A stretch of DNA of 64,000 bases, from contig NC_065571.1 of assembly GCF_937616625.2 (NCBI RefSeq), forward strand, positions 4,466,501 through 4,530,500. Direction: 5' to 3'. Of this stretch, positions 12,191 through 24,654 are shown piece after piece. Position numbers and translations under genes: made by a program. The first letter of the stretch is position 1; the number at the start of each line of letters is the position of its first letter. Below the pieces are notes generated by a model. It saw only the letters and a list, made by a program, of their open reading frames with translations, had not been told where the DNA came from and did not search any database. The stretch comes from Mercurialis annua (lineage: Eukaryota; Streptophyta; Magnoliopsida; Malpighiales; Euphorbiaceae).

Positions 12191-12454
12191 CTGTGAACTA
12201 TGGCCGGGCGCACCGAAACTAAGATGAAGACGAGTGCACAAGAATTCAGCTCAAACAACAGAGTGAGGAAATGGGGAAGGAAGAATGAAGGAAAACTCTG
12301 GTGTGCTCTAGAAAACTCTCTCCGCAAGGAACCGACTCCATTAATGATGTTTTAGTTCAATTTAGGGCAAAGAGATTAAAAATGGAGAGCGATCAATCAA
12401 TTAATCGGTGAAGAAGAATTCAATTGCTTTCGTAGTCGGGAAATTTTTGCGATC

Positions 12455-13915
12455 ATGGAGAGCAGCGGAGGGGGGAGGAAATGGAGAGGAATGTTGCCTC
12501 TGCTAGCAATTCACGCAGTGAATGAGTACTACAGGCTGCCGTGGAAACCTCCAATCACGGCGGGGCTTCTCGCAGCCAATACACTCATCTATTTGCGGCC
12601 AGCCTTCCTTCATCCCCTCCTCCCTTCTATTCGCGACGTCTGCTTCAATCCTTACCTCATTCTCAAAGTTAGTATTTCTGTTTCTCCATTTTCATTTAAA
12701 TTACCTGTTAATTTTCTTAATTCAAACGTCATTTAACTTTTGCGTATGTCCCTGCAATATAATGTAGTTCTTTTTTATAGAGGTGGTAATCGACTGCTAG
12801 AGTCTAATGCATTAGTAGTTAGTAGTTAGTAGGTGGATGTTTAACGTCACCCGCTATCAGTGGGGCTCTACGTGTGTTAAGGTGTGGGTCTGGATGTTTG
12901 AACGCAAGACCTCCAGCCCGCGGAATCCACCACTAGGCCACACCACTTAATTGTATGTAATGTAGGTCATGAAGCACTTCCATGTAATTCACTTTTTAGT
13001 AGTCTCATCTATTGCCATAAGATATTAAGATGTAGTTTATGATGCCATGGTAGTGTTGTTCTTTTTCTCTCTGTTTGCTTTTAGTTTTCAGTAGCTAAAG
13101 TTTGTCATTCTGTTATGCATTCGTCGTTGAATTGACAGTATGGGGACCTAAAACGCTTCTTCCTCTCGCCATTCTACCATATTGGGGAGTCTCACCTGGT
13201 ATTCAATATGATGTCTCTCCTGTGGAAGGGTATCCAGCTGGAAACTTCAATGGGAAGTACCGAATTCGCAGTGATGGTTGCATCATTACTTGCTATGTCC
13301 CAGGGTATTACGCTGTTAATAGCCAAGTCGCTCCTCTTGTTCTTTGACTATGGTAGACCTTTCTATTCTGAATATGCTGTTGGATTCTCTGGTGTTCTAT
13401 TTGCGATGAAAGTTGTCCTCAATTCTCAGTCTGATAACTACACATATGTGCATGGACTAATGGTACCTGCACGGCATGCGGCATGGGCTGAATTGGTTCT
13501 TGTCCAAATGTTTGTTCCTGGAGTCTCATTTCTTGGCCACCTTGGTGGGATACTTGCTGGAATTCTATATTTGAAGTTGAAAAGAACTTACTCAGGTTCA
13601 GACCCACTTACTCGGATAATCAATAATCTTGCTGGTGCATTGAGCTGGCCTTTAAGGTTTGTGAAAGGCTTATTTCGTATCAGGCAGCAAAGGATTTCTG
13701 GACGGGGAGCTGTTGGTGGGAGTCAAGGAGGAAGGACTCTAACAAGGGTATGGAGGTGCCGAGCATGCACATATGATAATTCTAGTTGGTTGAGTGTATG
13801 TGAAATGTGTGGGAGTAGCCGAGGTGGTGGATTGCCATCCGATCAAGTGCCCCATCAGTTTGATGATTTGTCAGTGGAAGAGATACGCCGTCGAAGGATT
13901 CAAAGATTTGGTTGA
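12455..13915 (+). CDS. RBL14: Rhomboid-family intramembrane serine protease with RanBP2 zinc finger (RBL14-like)
   Basis: Exons 12455-12667 and 13139-13915 (GT-AG intron, phase 0) give 329 residues, close to the length I recall for Arabidopsis RBL14. Rhomboids cleave transmembrane substrates inside the membrane with a Ser-His dyad. Both parts are visible: GFSG with Ser155 and GHLGG with His205, plus the upstream HLVFNM motif near residues 90-95. Hydrophobic segments alternate across residues 30-215. The C-terminal tail carries a RanBP2-type zinc finger, WRCRACTYDN...CEMC, with Cys278, Cys281, Cys292 and Cys295, the hallmark of the RBL14/15 branch. Some databases label this branch mitochondrial; I see nothing decisive for location. 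All catalytic residues are present, so an active protease is likely. The intron contains a SINE. The start ATG follows two in-frame-free leaders and begins MESSGGGRKWRG. Confidence 0.92.
12771..12957 (-). mobile_element. SINE in the rhomboid intron
   Basis: Read on the - strand, the element starts with an A-box-like TGGCCTAGTGGTGGATTCCG, then a B-box-like GTCTTGCGTTCAAACATCC, and ends in an A-rich tail (TTTTTT on +, 12771-12776). The flanks TAATGTAGTTC (12760-12770) and TAATGTAGGTC (12958-12968) match at 10 of 11. This is the pattern of a tRNA-derived SINE inserted antisense to its host gene. Confidence 0.72.
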
Positions 13916-14914
13916 TAAAATAATTTCGGTGATGAACTATATTGACTAATGCTAGGAATAACCATACCTCGTATGTCTGATTACCCATGGTCATTGATTC
14001 GGTATTGTGCTCATTCCAACAGCTCTTGGACATCGGGTGAACGTTCAGTAGATGCAAGAGGGTTATGCTTTCACTTTGTTATGATGTATATTCCTCATCT
14101 TTTTTCATTGTTGTCTTTAGAAGAAATGGCATATATCCATTGAAATGTTTGCGTGTGTTTTAGATAAAACTTCAGTTGTGGTCTTATTTTTCATATATTT
14201 TTGATAGAGATTAAGTAGAAAAAGAGGTACATGAATATAGAGGAATATGATTGGGCTTCCCTGTTAGTTCTCGGAAGGGTTTGGGATTTGTTTCCATTGT
14301 GATATTTTATGACTATCAATATATTTTTGATTATAGAGATTAGTGTAATACTCATTATTATTACTCTTTTCATTTTAAAATTATATATTTTTGGTCGAAT
14401 ATACAATTTTGATTAACGTCATTACAAAATGACAAAATAAACCAGTTTGTTTTTTGCCATTATTTCTGTTGTTGTGGACTATCTACGGCATTTGTGTAAT
14501 TTATTTCAATTCGGAAGTGAATGATTTTTTAAAATTTGTAATTTAATGTTATAAAATATTTATAAATTAAACTCTCGGTCAATGTCTCGTGTATGCCACA
14601 CATTATTCACGTTCACATGAGTAATAGTGAATTTTCTTTTTTGTTAAAGGAGGTATATTTTGTCATTTTTGATAATGTTAGGTACCACTTTTAAATATTT
14701 TTTTATTAACTTTCAAGTTAAAAATAAAATCAAATATGAAGGTTCAAATTATATATTTAATTTATTATTATGTATCGCACGATAAATAGATAAGTGAGCT
14801 CGGGAACTCGGAAGCATTCTGCTTAAAAAATAAAAAAAAAGGCAATATTCATATTTAGTTGCTTCACTATTTTAAGTGTAAAAGATCTTTACAGTTATCT
14901 TCCCACAGAATTTG
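13916..14914. other. Intergenic region, rhomboid 3' flank
   Basis: About 1 kb holding the 3' flank of the rhomboid gene and AT-rich sequence. No second gene, RNA or clear transposon was recognised. Confidence 0.55.
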
Positions 14915-15265
14915 AACAAAGGGTCAACGCACCCCCTGAACTTGTGACACGGGGTCATCTAGCCCAATTTATACTTTTTTGAGCAACTAACCCCAAAACT
15001 CTTCATTTTTGGGTCAAATAACCCAATAATTTATATTTTTATTTTAAAAAACAGATTTAGGATAATTATATCGCAACAATTAGGGAAGTATTTAATTATT
15101 TTTTTGCATCTCTCACCTCCGATTTGTATTTTACGCGTTTTAAAAATATAACTATGGGTTACTTGACCCGAAAATGAAGAGTTTTGGGGTTATTTGCTCA
15201 AAAAAGTATAAATTGGGTTAGATGACCCCGTGACACAAGTTTAGGGGGCGCGTTGACCCTTTGTT
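14915..15265. mobile_element. MULE-type MITE with about 100 bp TIRs
   Basis: The left arm begins AACAAAGGGTCAACGC and the right arm ends GCGTTGACCCTTTGTT; pairing continues through CACGGGGTCATCTA and CAATTTATACTTTTTTGAG for over 100 bp. Direct flanking copies of CCACAGAATTTG occur at 14903-14914 and 15266-15277. The duplication is a little longer than the 9-11 bp expected of Mutator-like elements, possibly by chance identity at an end. Confidence 0.8.
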
Positions 15266-15503
15266 CCACAGAATTTGCTCACTATGTCTAAAATTTGCAG
15301 TATAAAGCAGTGGTATTTGTTTTGAACAGCAACAAATAGATAAATCGCGACATAGGAACAAAAAAAGTATTAAAATTATACAGTTTATCCAAGCAGAGCA
15401 GCGCTAGCTAGCGGCCTTATTGCCGCCTTACACGACGGAGCATCAGAATCGGAGAAAATTAGAGAGCTTAATAATAATACTGTAAAACGAAAAAGGAAAA
15501 GAA

Positions 15504-18500
15504 ATGTTGCCAATCGTTATTCCTCCTCAGTTCCATCCTATAATTTTTGTCAAAAGCAGCAGCCGGAATTCCCAATTTATCGGCGATTCCGATTTTTCAT
15601 TAGGTTTTAGAAGAAGAACAAGTAGTTATAAAAGTCCTTTTGCCGCCCATAGCTCCACTCACTCCGACGACAACGATACTTCAGGTATGAGCGCTGCGTT
15701 TTTTATCGCTTTATTTCTAGCTTTGGTTACCTTATCCAAATTGTCTGAAAATTTATAGAATAAACCACCTTAAAATTATTTTTTATCAATTTTGTCATCT
15801 TACAAACTTTCAGTACAATCTTGCCCACTTTCTAAAAAGTTTCTGGCCCCGCCACCTCATTTTTGGCTTGCAGTTCTTGCAACTGATGCCGCTCCTCCGA
15901 CACGTCCAGCTTTTGACAAGTTGAAAGCACAAAGGTTAAAGCTGCTTAAGATAGCCGAGTCCTTGAAGAAAAATGTCAGGACTAATGTACATGTACCATC
16001 CCCAGCTGATGAACATTTTCACAACCCGGTTATCTCAGATGCGAAATCGAATTCATCGCCTTCGTTAACACGAGATTCTTCAGCAACCAAGGCTGGTAAG
16101 GCCATCAGAAGCTCCAATGCCAAGTTTAAGAATGAGGACTTTCACAGGGTGGAGCCAGATAAACCTCGAAGATCGGCTTTCAAAAGATCTGGAGCAGGAG
16201 GTTCTTCTTACTCCAGAGGATGGGGTAATGCAGGTCTTACAACAACATCTATGCAAGAATATAAATCATCTGCCCAGACTGGCTTCTTCAGTAAACAATC
16301 CTTTACTGATTTGGGATGCAGTGAATTTATGATTGAATCTTTAAACAAACAAAGTTTTATGCGCCCCTCTCATATTCAGGTATATCAGTAATTTGCATTC
16401 TTGTCCGAGAACTAGAAGGCATTTGTTCTGTAAAACAGATTTATACCTGTCTTTTTAGTACTGTTCTGGCATTCTTTCATAATTGACTTCCTTTATATGG
16501 CTATTGCAAATTTTCGACTTACGGCAACATAGGTGGTACCTCAAAAATGCTGTCTCATCAACTTATGTAAGCTTTAGAGGTGTGCAATTATCTGTTCATT
16601 TGATAGGGATATTGGTTAAGTTTATTTTGATCTCTTAGTATATTTGTTTACCTCGAACTAGGGCTTTGTTTCCTTTTTATTTTATTTTATTAATTGGAGT
16701 GGATTGAACCACGAATCTCAAGCGTGCTGTATTTACACCTCGGTGAGTCTATTAGCATGGCTATTATGTTGCAACTGATCAGTGATTGCAGGCGATGGCA
16801 TTTACACCTGTAATTGAAGGGAAAAGCTGTGTCATAGCAGATCAAAGTGGATCAGGCAAGACACTGGCATACCTTATACCTTTAATACAGCGGCTGAGGC
16901 TAGAAGAACTTCAAGGACTCAGGAAATCCTTACCACATAGTCCAGAAGTACTTGTGATGGCACCAACTGCTGAGCTGGCTTCTCAGGTTCTACTTTTGCA
17001 GCTAAGCCAACTCATTTTAACCTAGTGTGATTTTCCTTTCTTTTTCCTCTTTTAGTTTTCCTATAAATTCAATAGTGATATGCGTTCTACGGTTTCTCCA
17101 ATTTTGTAGCTACTTTTGAAGTGTATAACCTTCTGGTGGTAGGTGTTATATTAGAGGCTATTAAGTTCTACCTGATTGTCCTTCCTAAACTTGTGGGATC
17201 CACGAACTGTCATGATGTCGACATAGCCTGCAATCAAATGATTTGAATGCAATAAGTTCTTCATTCTGTTGAACTGATCACTGGTCATTTTTATTTTCCA
17301 AATGCTCATAGTAATAAGTAACATACTGAAGATTGAGAATGCTGCTAGGCAGAACTGCAGGAAATGGCTTACATTATTATGCAGTATGAGAGAGAATAGG
17401 CAATCTTTAACTAATGCAGAATAGAGATATTTGAGTTTCACGTCATAGGATTCCTGGAGAATACAAGGGTAAACTGCCCACAAGACCTACAGGGAGAAAT
17501 ATATTGGACAATGCTGAATTGTAATCTTGAGATATTTAAAATTTCCTATCATAAGGCATGTGCTTGGGTGAAGGTATAATTTTGACTTTCCAGGGGAATT
17601 GGACAAGCAATCATAAACCAGATCCTGAAAGATGAATTTATCTTGCAAAATTGTTTATTTTTATTGCTTAAATAGGAATTTAGATACTATGTCATTCACA
17701 TCCTTTTTTGGCAGTTTAACTGTTGCTTAAAGTAGGTGCAATTGTTGCAGGTTTTGAATAATTGCCGATCACTGTCAAAATTTGGGGTTCCATTTAGATC
17801 AATGGCCGTAACTGGGGGATTTTCGCAGAGAACTCAGATGGAAAATCTAGAACAAGGTGTTGACGTTCTAACAGTGACACCAGGTCGTTTCATGTTCTTA
17901 GTTAAAGAAGGATTCTTGAAGTTATCAAATCTGAAATGGTAACTCATTAGAGTTCGTACAGTTTTCTTAGAATAAAATAAGACTTTGTGATAGTGATTTC
18001 TTCCTCAATTCTCTTGGTGGTTTTCTTTCTTTTTATATAATTGGTAAATGCATAACAAGTAGTGACAGAATAACTATCATCTGTTTCAGTATTTGTTTTC
18101 ATCTGAGTCTCTAATTAGAGAACACAGACATTCTTATAGGCAGGGTAGGTTCTTGTTTCAATTCAAGGTAATAACCACGTAAGCAAACTATGGCATTAAA
18201 TGAATGTAGAAAAACAAACATTTTGTGGTGCAACTTTTCATATACATCATAGGTGCTTATGAAAGCTGGGGAAGTAAGGAGACTGCTCGTGCATTAGAAA
18301 TCTATGTTCTGAAGTAACAAGTGTCTCTGTTTGTAGAAAGAAGGAACATAGATAGAACAATAAGAACGGGTTTTAGAGCTTTCCAATGTCTGAACTCTAA
18401 TGTCTTTCATGAAAAGATATTGTAAGATTGAGAAATGAGTCATAATCAGTATCTCCCTATTTTGACAAAAAAAAAAGATATCTCCCTATCACTGAGATCT

Positions 18501-20144
18501 CTGAATATGAGAAATACAAAGTTGTAAAACTCCCACCACATGGAGAGAGATGGAATGCAAATTTATTGGCTGGAGATGGGCGGAAATAACAGATAATAAG
18601 AAATAAATAGATGAATTTGCACTTGTTTGAAAAAAGAAGAAGAAGATGATATATGTGTTTAAAAACCTCCCAAAGACTTTCATTACTTATATTTTTTTCA
18701 TTAGAGAAATAAGTTCCCATCCCTAATTTTTATCTCCAACCTTGTCCTTGTATATACTGAAACTTCATCAAACAATTTAGAGTGTAATTTGGAATCAGCT
18801 AATCCGGTCATATGCAATGATGTATAACTTGAAAGAATGATATTATACATGTCAACATCGCCATAGGGATGTGAATGTAATGAGCTAACATCAGAGGCTT
18901 AACTCACACTAGGGTCAAATCTGCCTGTCGTCATCGGCATCTAAATTGACCTGTTCTTTATGATCCTATAACATGTTTCAGTCGTCTATGGATCGTGTCT
19001 ATATACATATATATAGTGTGATGTATTAACCCTAATATTGGACACGAACCTCATTTTGCAGTGCCGTGTTGGATGAGGTAGATCTACTTTTTAATGATGA
19101 AGACTTTGAGGTTGCACTGAAAAGCTTGATGAGTTCTGCTCCCGTTGGCACGCAATATCTGTTTGTGACGGCAACTTTACCAGTGGGTGTGTATAACAAG
19201 CTTATTGAGATTTTTCCTGATTGTCAAGTGATCATGGGGCCGGGTATGCATCGTACAAGTTCTAGGCTTGAAGAGGTGGGTTTTCAAACTTACTGAGTAT
19301 GGAGGCTCTGCAGGTGTTATTTTTTTTTTTCATAGGAAAGTCTTGGTAGTTTTGACACATTTTGGATAGTTTTGTGTGGTAATATTAATAATTGTTATTT
19401 TGCACGTCTAGGTTCTTGTAGATTGCAGTGGACAACATGGGGAAGATAGAACTCCAGAAACAGCATTTAATAATAAGAGAACTGCTCTTCTGCAGGTCAT
19501 AGAGCAAAGACCCGTTCTCAAGACAATTGTTTTTTGTAATAAGGTAAGTTGGAAACTGATTTTGATAGGAGTCGAATATTCTATTTAAAAAAAATTACTT
19601 GTCTGTATAATGGAAAAGATTTTGCCCTCTACATTTACAGATAGAGACGTGCAGAAAAGTAGAGAATGTATTAAAAAGATTTGATAGAAAAGGAACAACT
19701 GTACGAGTTCTTCCATTCCATTCTGCTGTGGCACAAGAAGCGAGGCTTACAAACATGAAGGAATTCATGAATTGTAGCTCCGGAGAGTACTCCTTGTTTC
19801 TGGTTTGTACTGATAGGTATGGCCATGGTTGTGCAACTATTATTTTCTTAGAAGCCTGGGTCCTAGAATAGCTTATAATAACGTAACATGTTTGAATTGA
19901 TGGCAGAGCATCACGGGGAATTGATTTTACCGGTGTCGATCATGTTATACTATTCGACTTTCCACGTGATCCAAGTGAATATGTGCGACGTGTAGGAAGA
20001 ACCGCAAGAGGTGCAACAGGAAAGGGGAAGGCATTCATCTTTGTGGTTGGGAAGCAAGTTTCCTTAGCACAAAAGATAATGGAGAGAAACCTTAAAGGTC
20101 ACCCACTGCATGATGTGCCATCAGCCTATGAGCTTATGAGTTGA
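15504..20144 (+). CDS. RH50: DEAD-box ATP-dependent RNA helicase, RH50-like
   Basis: Eight exons: 15504-15684, 15874-16379, 16792-16986, 17751-17938, 19062-19275, 19412-19543, 19641-19816 and 19907-20144. All junctions are GT-AG and phase-consistent, giving 609 residues. The core motifs run in order: RPSHIQ (motif Q region, about 224-229), ADQSGSGKT (Walker A, 245-253), PTAELA (287-292, usual form PTRELA), TPGR (337-340), DEVD (361-364, usual DEAD), TAT (393-395, usual SAT), RASRGIDF (531-538) and RRVGRTAR (558-565). These variants fit what I recall of plant RH50. The first 200 residues are Ser/Lys-rich and could include an organellar targeting peptide, but I cannot confirm location. The Arabidopsis protein is longer at the N terminus, as I recall. 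Its likely role is ATP-driven RNA or RNP remodelling; the specific RNA is unknown. Confidence 0.9.
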
Positions 20145-20776
20145 AATATGTTGTGTTTGAAGGAAATAGTGATGGATCTAGTGGCTAATGTATCTCTTTT
20201 TTTCATATCTTTGCGCCTGCATATGGAGCAAATATGTGATTTTTTAATTTTTCAATATTAGGGTTATTATATATTTTATCTTACAAATTAAAATACATAA
20301 GTTTATGTTACTATAATTATGTAATAACATTATAGATTATGAAGCTAAAAGTGGAGTAAAATTTAAGAATTGTGAAAGCTCTCTATATTCCACGCAAAAA
20401 TGTAGATGTTATAAAAATTATTCAATTTCATGGCTTTTTGAATTTTAATATTAGGTCTTTAATTTTTGTTATTAAAATCAATCTAATAAAAGTATATGTT
20501 ACAGAACTTAAAGGTTAGTGAAAATTTAGAATTGTGATATTTTTTTTAATTGCATCCTAAAAATTAAATTAATACATGTTATAGAACTTCATGGTTAACC
20601 GTTTTAATATTTTAAATTTTAAATTTTAAAAATTATTATAATGAATTTATAAAATAAAATTTATCAACCAATTAAATATCCAGCCCAACCATTCACTGCA
20701 GATTACGAAAAGTGCTTGTTTGGCTTTAATATGTGGATGATATTCCAGTCGGCAAATGTTTAAATCATTTTTAGAA
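20145..20776. other. AT-rich spacer after the helicase gene
   Basis: This contains the helicase 3' flank and AT-rich sequence. No gene or paired repeat ends were found before the MITE at 20777. Confidence 0.55.
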
Positions 20777-21055
20777 GGCCAAATGTTGTAAAAAGGCCAA
20801 ACATTTCACAAAAGTCCCAACCTTTTAATTTTATCGATTTTGGCCAAAAACTGATTATTTGGTTTCACAAAAGTCCTGACCTTTCAATATTTGGCATGCC
20901 ACATAGGCGTCACATAGGCAAATTGAAATCAAACTGAGAGTTGGCCACAATTGAAACCAAATAATTTATTTTTGGCCAAAATCGACAAAATTGAAAAATC
21001 AGGACTTTTATGAAACTTTTATAAAAGGTTTGGTTCTTTTTACGACATTTGGCTT
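20777..21055. mobile_element. MULE-type MITE (GGCCAAATG ends)
   Basis: The left arm GGCCAAATGTTGTAAAAAGG pairs with the right arm ...TTTTTACGACATTTGGC; inner blocks CACAAAAGTCC and AGGACTTTTATG also pair. The flanking 9 bp TTTTTAGAA occurs at 20768-20776 and 21056-21064. It lies about 220 bp upstream of the first exon of the F-box gene. Confidence 0.7.
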
Positions 21056-21275
21056 TTTTTAGAAACTTTTATGTCATAATTAAGACTTAATATTAATTAA
21101 ATGTCTACTTAAGACACTAGGTCATTTTTGCACAATTTTCCTTCTTTCTCCTCCGTAATTGGAAATTGCATCACTTGAATTATTAATTCCGGAGAAATTC
21201 TCAAGTTGAGAAGCAAACGAAAATCCTATTTCTCTCACAGATTCGCTTCCTCTGCAAAAACGGTTCGATTCAGCC

Positions 21276-23849
21276 ATGTGAGTCGCACTTCTTCAACACA
21301 TTCTGCATTTAATTGCATTTATTTTAATTTTTATGTTCTTTAATCTAATCCCTGCTATTTACATCTCCTGTTTATAATGAATTCAGATTTTTTTTTTTTA
21401 ATTTTTCAAATCAATTTACTTAGGGTTTGATTATTTGTGTGTCATCTTACTTAAGATTGTTCAGAATCTTGTTTTTTTGGACTTATTTTGATTTTGTTAG
21501 CATTTTCAATATAGGAAATCTGAACATCAGCCTGTCATTCCGGGATTGCCGGATGACCTGGCTTTGCGGTGCCTTGCGAAATTGTCCCATGGGCACCATG
21601 GATTGCTGGAAACTGTCTCAAAGAGATGGAGAAATTTAATTCGTAGCTCAGACTATGCCCATTATAAAGCTAGAGAAGGATGGTGTGGAAATTGGCTTTT
21701 TGTACTAACCGAAAACTCCAAAAACCAATGGGTAGCCTATGATCCTGAAGCGGATAGATGGCACCCTCTACCGATTTCTACTGAGGATTTTGCTAGCTGG
21801 CATCATTTTGGGTTTTCATGTGTTTGCATTGGTAATCGATTTCTTGTGATCGGTGGATCCTATACGCTCAATGATTCTTCACACCCCAATCAAAAGCCTG
21901 TGGTAACCAATCGTGTGTTGCAGTTTGATCCATTTAAGAAAGAGTGGAAAAGCCTGGAAAAAATGCGAACGCCTCGTTCTCATTTTGCTTGCAATGTCAT
22001 CTGTGGTAAGGTTTATGTTGCTGGGGGCCGCAACTTATCTTGCATTGGAGGGCTTGCTCTTGCTGAGGTTTATGATCCACTTGTAGATAAGTAAGTATCA
22101 GCTGCAATCTCCTTTAGAATTCATTAAATGATTCTTGCTGTTATGTTGAAACTTCCAATTGCTTCTTATATATTATACCTGTGTATTTATGCTTCATCTA
22201 GTGCTCTATAGATATTGATAATTGTAATGGTCTGTTCAGTCTTTTTACTTTATCTGTTAGGAATTTGAACTTCTTTTTATTAACGAACATGAACTTTGTT
22301 ATTGTTTTGTCCAAAACACACAAATTGATAATGTGGTAGTGATTTTAGTATGCTGCAAATGTCTTTTTGGTTCCATCTACTGTAATTTTAAGCTTGAAGA
22401 GGGCTTCTTGGTATAAGCATTCGTTCTCCTCTATTACACTTTCTTGATGGCGCGTTGGTGTGATGTTGGTGGACACCAGAAGTGCAATACAGTGCCTACG
22501 GCAATGGAATGATGAAGTAGAGCTTGGGGACATTGTTGACAGAATCAAACAATAATCTTCATGACACTAGTTTAATTGAGCAAAATGATAACGCTGTACA
22601 TAATTTTCTAGAATAACTTCGAAACTCTTAAAAGTGTTAAACTCCATTGTTTATTTCTTTACATTTTTCATTTGGTTTCCTTGAACTCTGTTATGCACCA
22701 ACTTTTTGGTTTATTTTCCCTGCCAGAACATTTAATTATTGGTTGTTGTTTAGAAAATCATGGTCTTGATCTCGTAGCACATTTCTGTTTGTAAACTCTA
22801 GATTTCTGTTCCTGAGTGGTGTCATCTTTTACATTTAACTCAAGAGGAATCGACTTTTTTATGACATGTTTATTGTGTTGCACCCAGGATTGTACTTGCA
22901 GTTGTCATTTTCTAGAAATCACTTCTTCACTCAAAAAATGAAATTAATGTCCCCATACTACATGCAAACTCAGCACAAAAGCTTCTCTTGTATTCTTCCT
23001 CTTGTGTGAGTTTGTTTGTACATTTATTACATTTGCTGCTATCTTTGCTTTATCTTCACTGCCTTGAGAGTAGTATTTCTAGGTCAAGATAGATCACTTG
23101 AAGTCTCAGCTAACAGATAACTGTTTATAAAATGATTTTGGCTATTTATATCTAAATATAGTTATGTTTCTTTGACATTAAAGCTTTCTACCTTCTTCTT
23201 TTGTCTCCCTGGTATGTGTACATATGCATGTACATGTCTTTGTATTTTATGAGTAAAATTCTTATTTATGACATAGCATCATTGCAGATGGGAGGAATTG
23301 CCACCAATGCCCAACCCGCAGGTGGATTGCTTAGGTTTATCATATAAAGGGATATTTCACGTATTGAGTGACCAGGTAGGGCTATCAGACATCAACACAT
23401 CCCAAGTATTCGATCCATTAAAAGAAACATGGTGCATGGTGGAGGACATCTGGCCATTCTCAAGGGCAACGCAATTCTCAGTTCAGGTGATGGATGATGG
23501 TCGAGTATATACAGTTGCTGATTGGGGTGAAAGCTTGATAAAAACAAGAGATACTGAAAAAGGAGAATGGTATGATGTTGGTGCGGTTCCTGCAGTGATT
23601 CTTGAAAACCACCCACGTGCATTGGAGTCGTTTGGTTATGGTTTTGCTAACTTAAGAGGGGAATTATATGTATTGGGTGGAAAGGTTCTAAAGTGGGAAG
23701 AGGCAGGAACGGGGAGATTTGATATAGTGAGATTGGGTTTAGTGAGAGTTTGCAATCCAGTAGAGCGACCATTAAATTGGAAGGAAGCTAGAGGAATGTG
23801 CCAGCCAGCACGTGGCTCTGTAGTAGGATGTGCGACTTTAGAAGAGTAA
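21276..23849 (+). CDS. F-box/kelch-repeat protein, At1g16250-like
   Basis: Coding exons are 21276-21277 (only the A and T of the start codon), 21515-22090 and 23288-23849, totalling 379 residues against 383 as I recall for At1g16250. The start is M-K-S-E-H-Q-P-V-I-P-G-L-P-D-D-L, aligning with the Arabidopsis N terminus. The F-box covers about residues 10-45 (PGLPDDLALRCLAKLSHG, then SKRWRNLIRS); this region would bind a SKP1-like adaptor in an SCF ubiquitin ligase. Kelch repeats follow, with the typical GG...YDP...W pattern: VIGGSYT, VAGGRNL...AEVYDP, then VADWGES and VLGGKVLKW; these would form a beta-propeller that recruits the target, which is unknown. Both introns are GT-AG. The second is nearly 1.2 kb. 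Confidence 0.9.
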
Positions 23850-24654
23850 TTGGTGGACTGTTGCGGAGAAACATAAACAGAAAGCTCTGGCAGTGGAGGA
23901 CAACATGTTTTATTAGTAGCTAAGGAGCCTGGAAATGCAACAAGAGTAAGGTAATTTGTTTCCAAGTTGCCTTGATCTATATAAATAGCATATGTCTATT
24001 GCTGAATGCAATTCTAACTTTTACGAACTCTGTTGGTTGGTAGAGATCAAAATGATTGTATCAGATTCCTAATAAACAGTTATAGGAGATGTCATCTCTT
24101 TGAGTTCATATGTTCTTCTTCCATTTCCTTTGTTTATTCTCATTTCTCTATAACATTGCTGGGCTTCTGGGTTATTGATTTCATCTTTTATCATGCTATT
24201 CAATATTGCAGTAGAATTGGCCGTTATATGCATACACCTCTTGGGCAAGACGACCAACCGCAGCTGAAAGCTTGTCCTTTGCTTGTTCCAGGATTCGACA
24301 GTACTATGATTGTTTTGATCATAATATTATATTTTTCTTGACAAATGTTGTGCTTAAACTTGGTTCAATGTATTTGATTTGTTCTTGACATATGTATTGT
24401 GCTAAGAGTTTTTCATTATCTTGATACAGCACTTATGAAAATTAATATTACCATAGATTCTTCATAAATATTATATTGAAAATAAATTATTCCTCCATCA
24501 ACTAATAATTAATCTAAGCATCAGACACCATATAATTCTTTATATAAATGTTGATGCTACCATTTATGTCTAATTTTGATCCAATTATAAATGTAATTTC
24601 TAGAGACAGACAATTAAATGTGATTGCAGCCTGATTGAACCTTTGCACTACTGA
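23850..24654. other. Spacer between convergent F-box and HYH genes
   Basis: The F-box gene ends at 23849 on + and HYH ends at 24655 on -, so the roughly 800 bp between them must hold both 3' untranslated regions. I saw no further gene. Confidence 0.6.

Noticed and set aside
16680..16790. Possible SINE remnant in helicase intron 2 (TGGATTGAACCACGAATCTC)
   Set aside because: The B-box-like word lacks a matching A-box, tail and duplication, so it is too weak to call.
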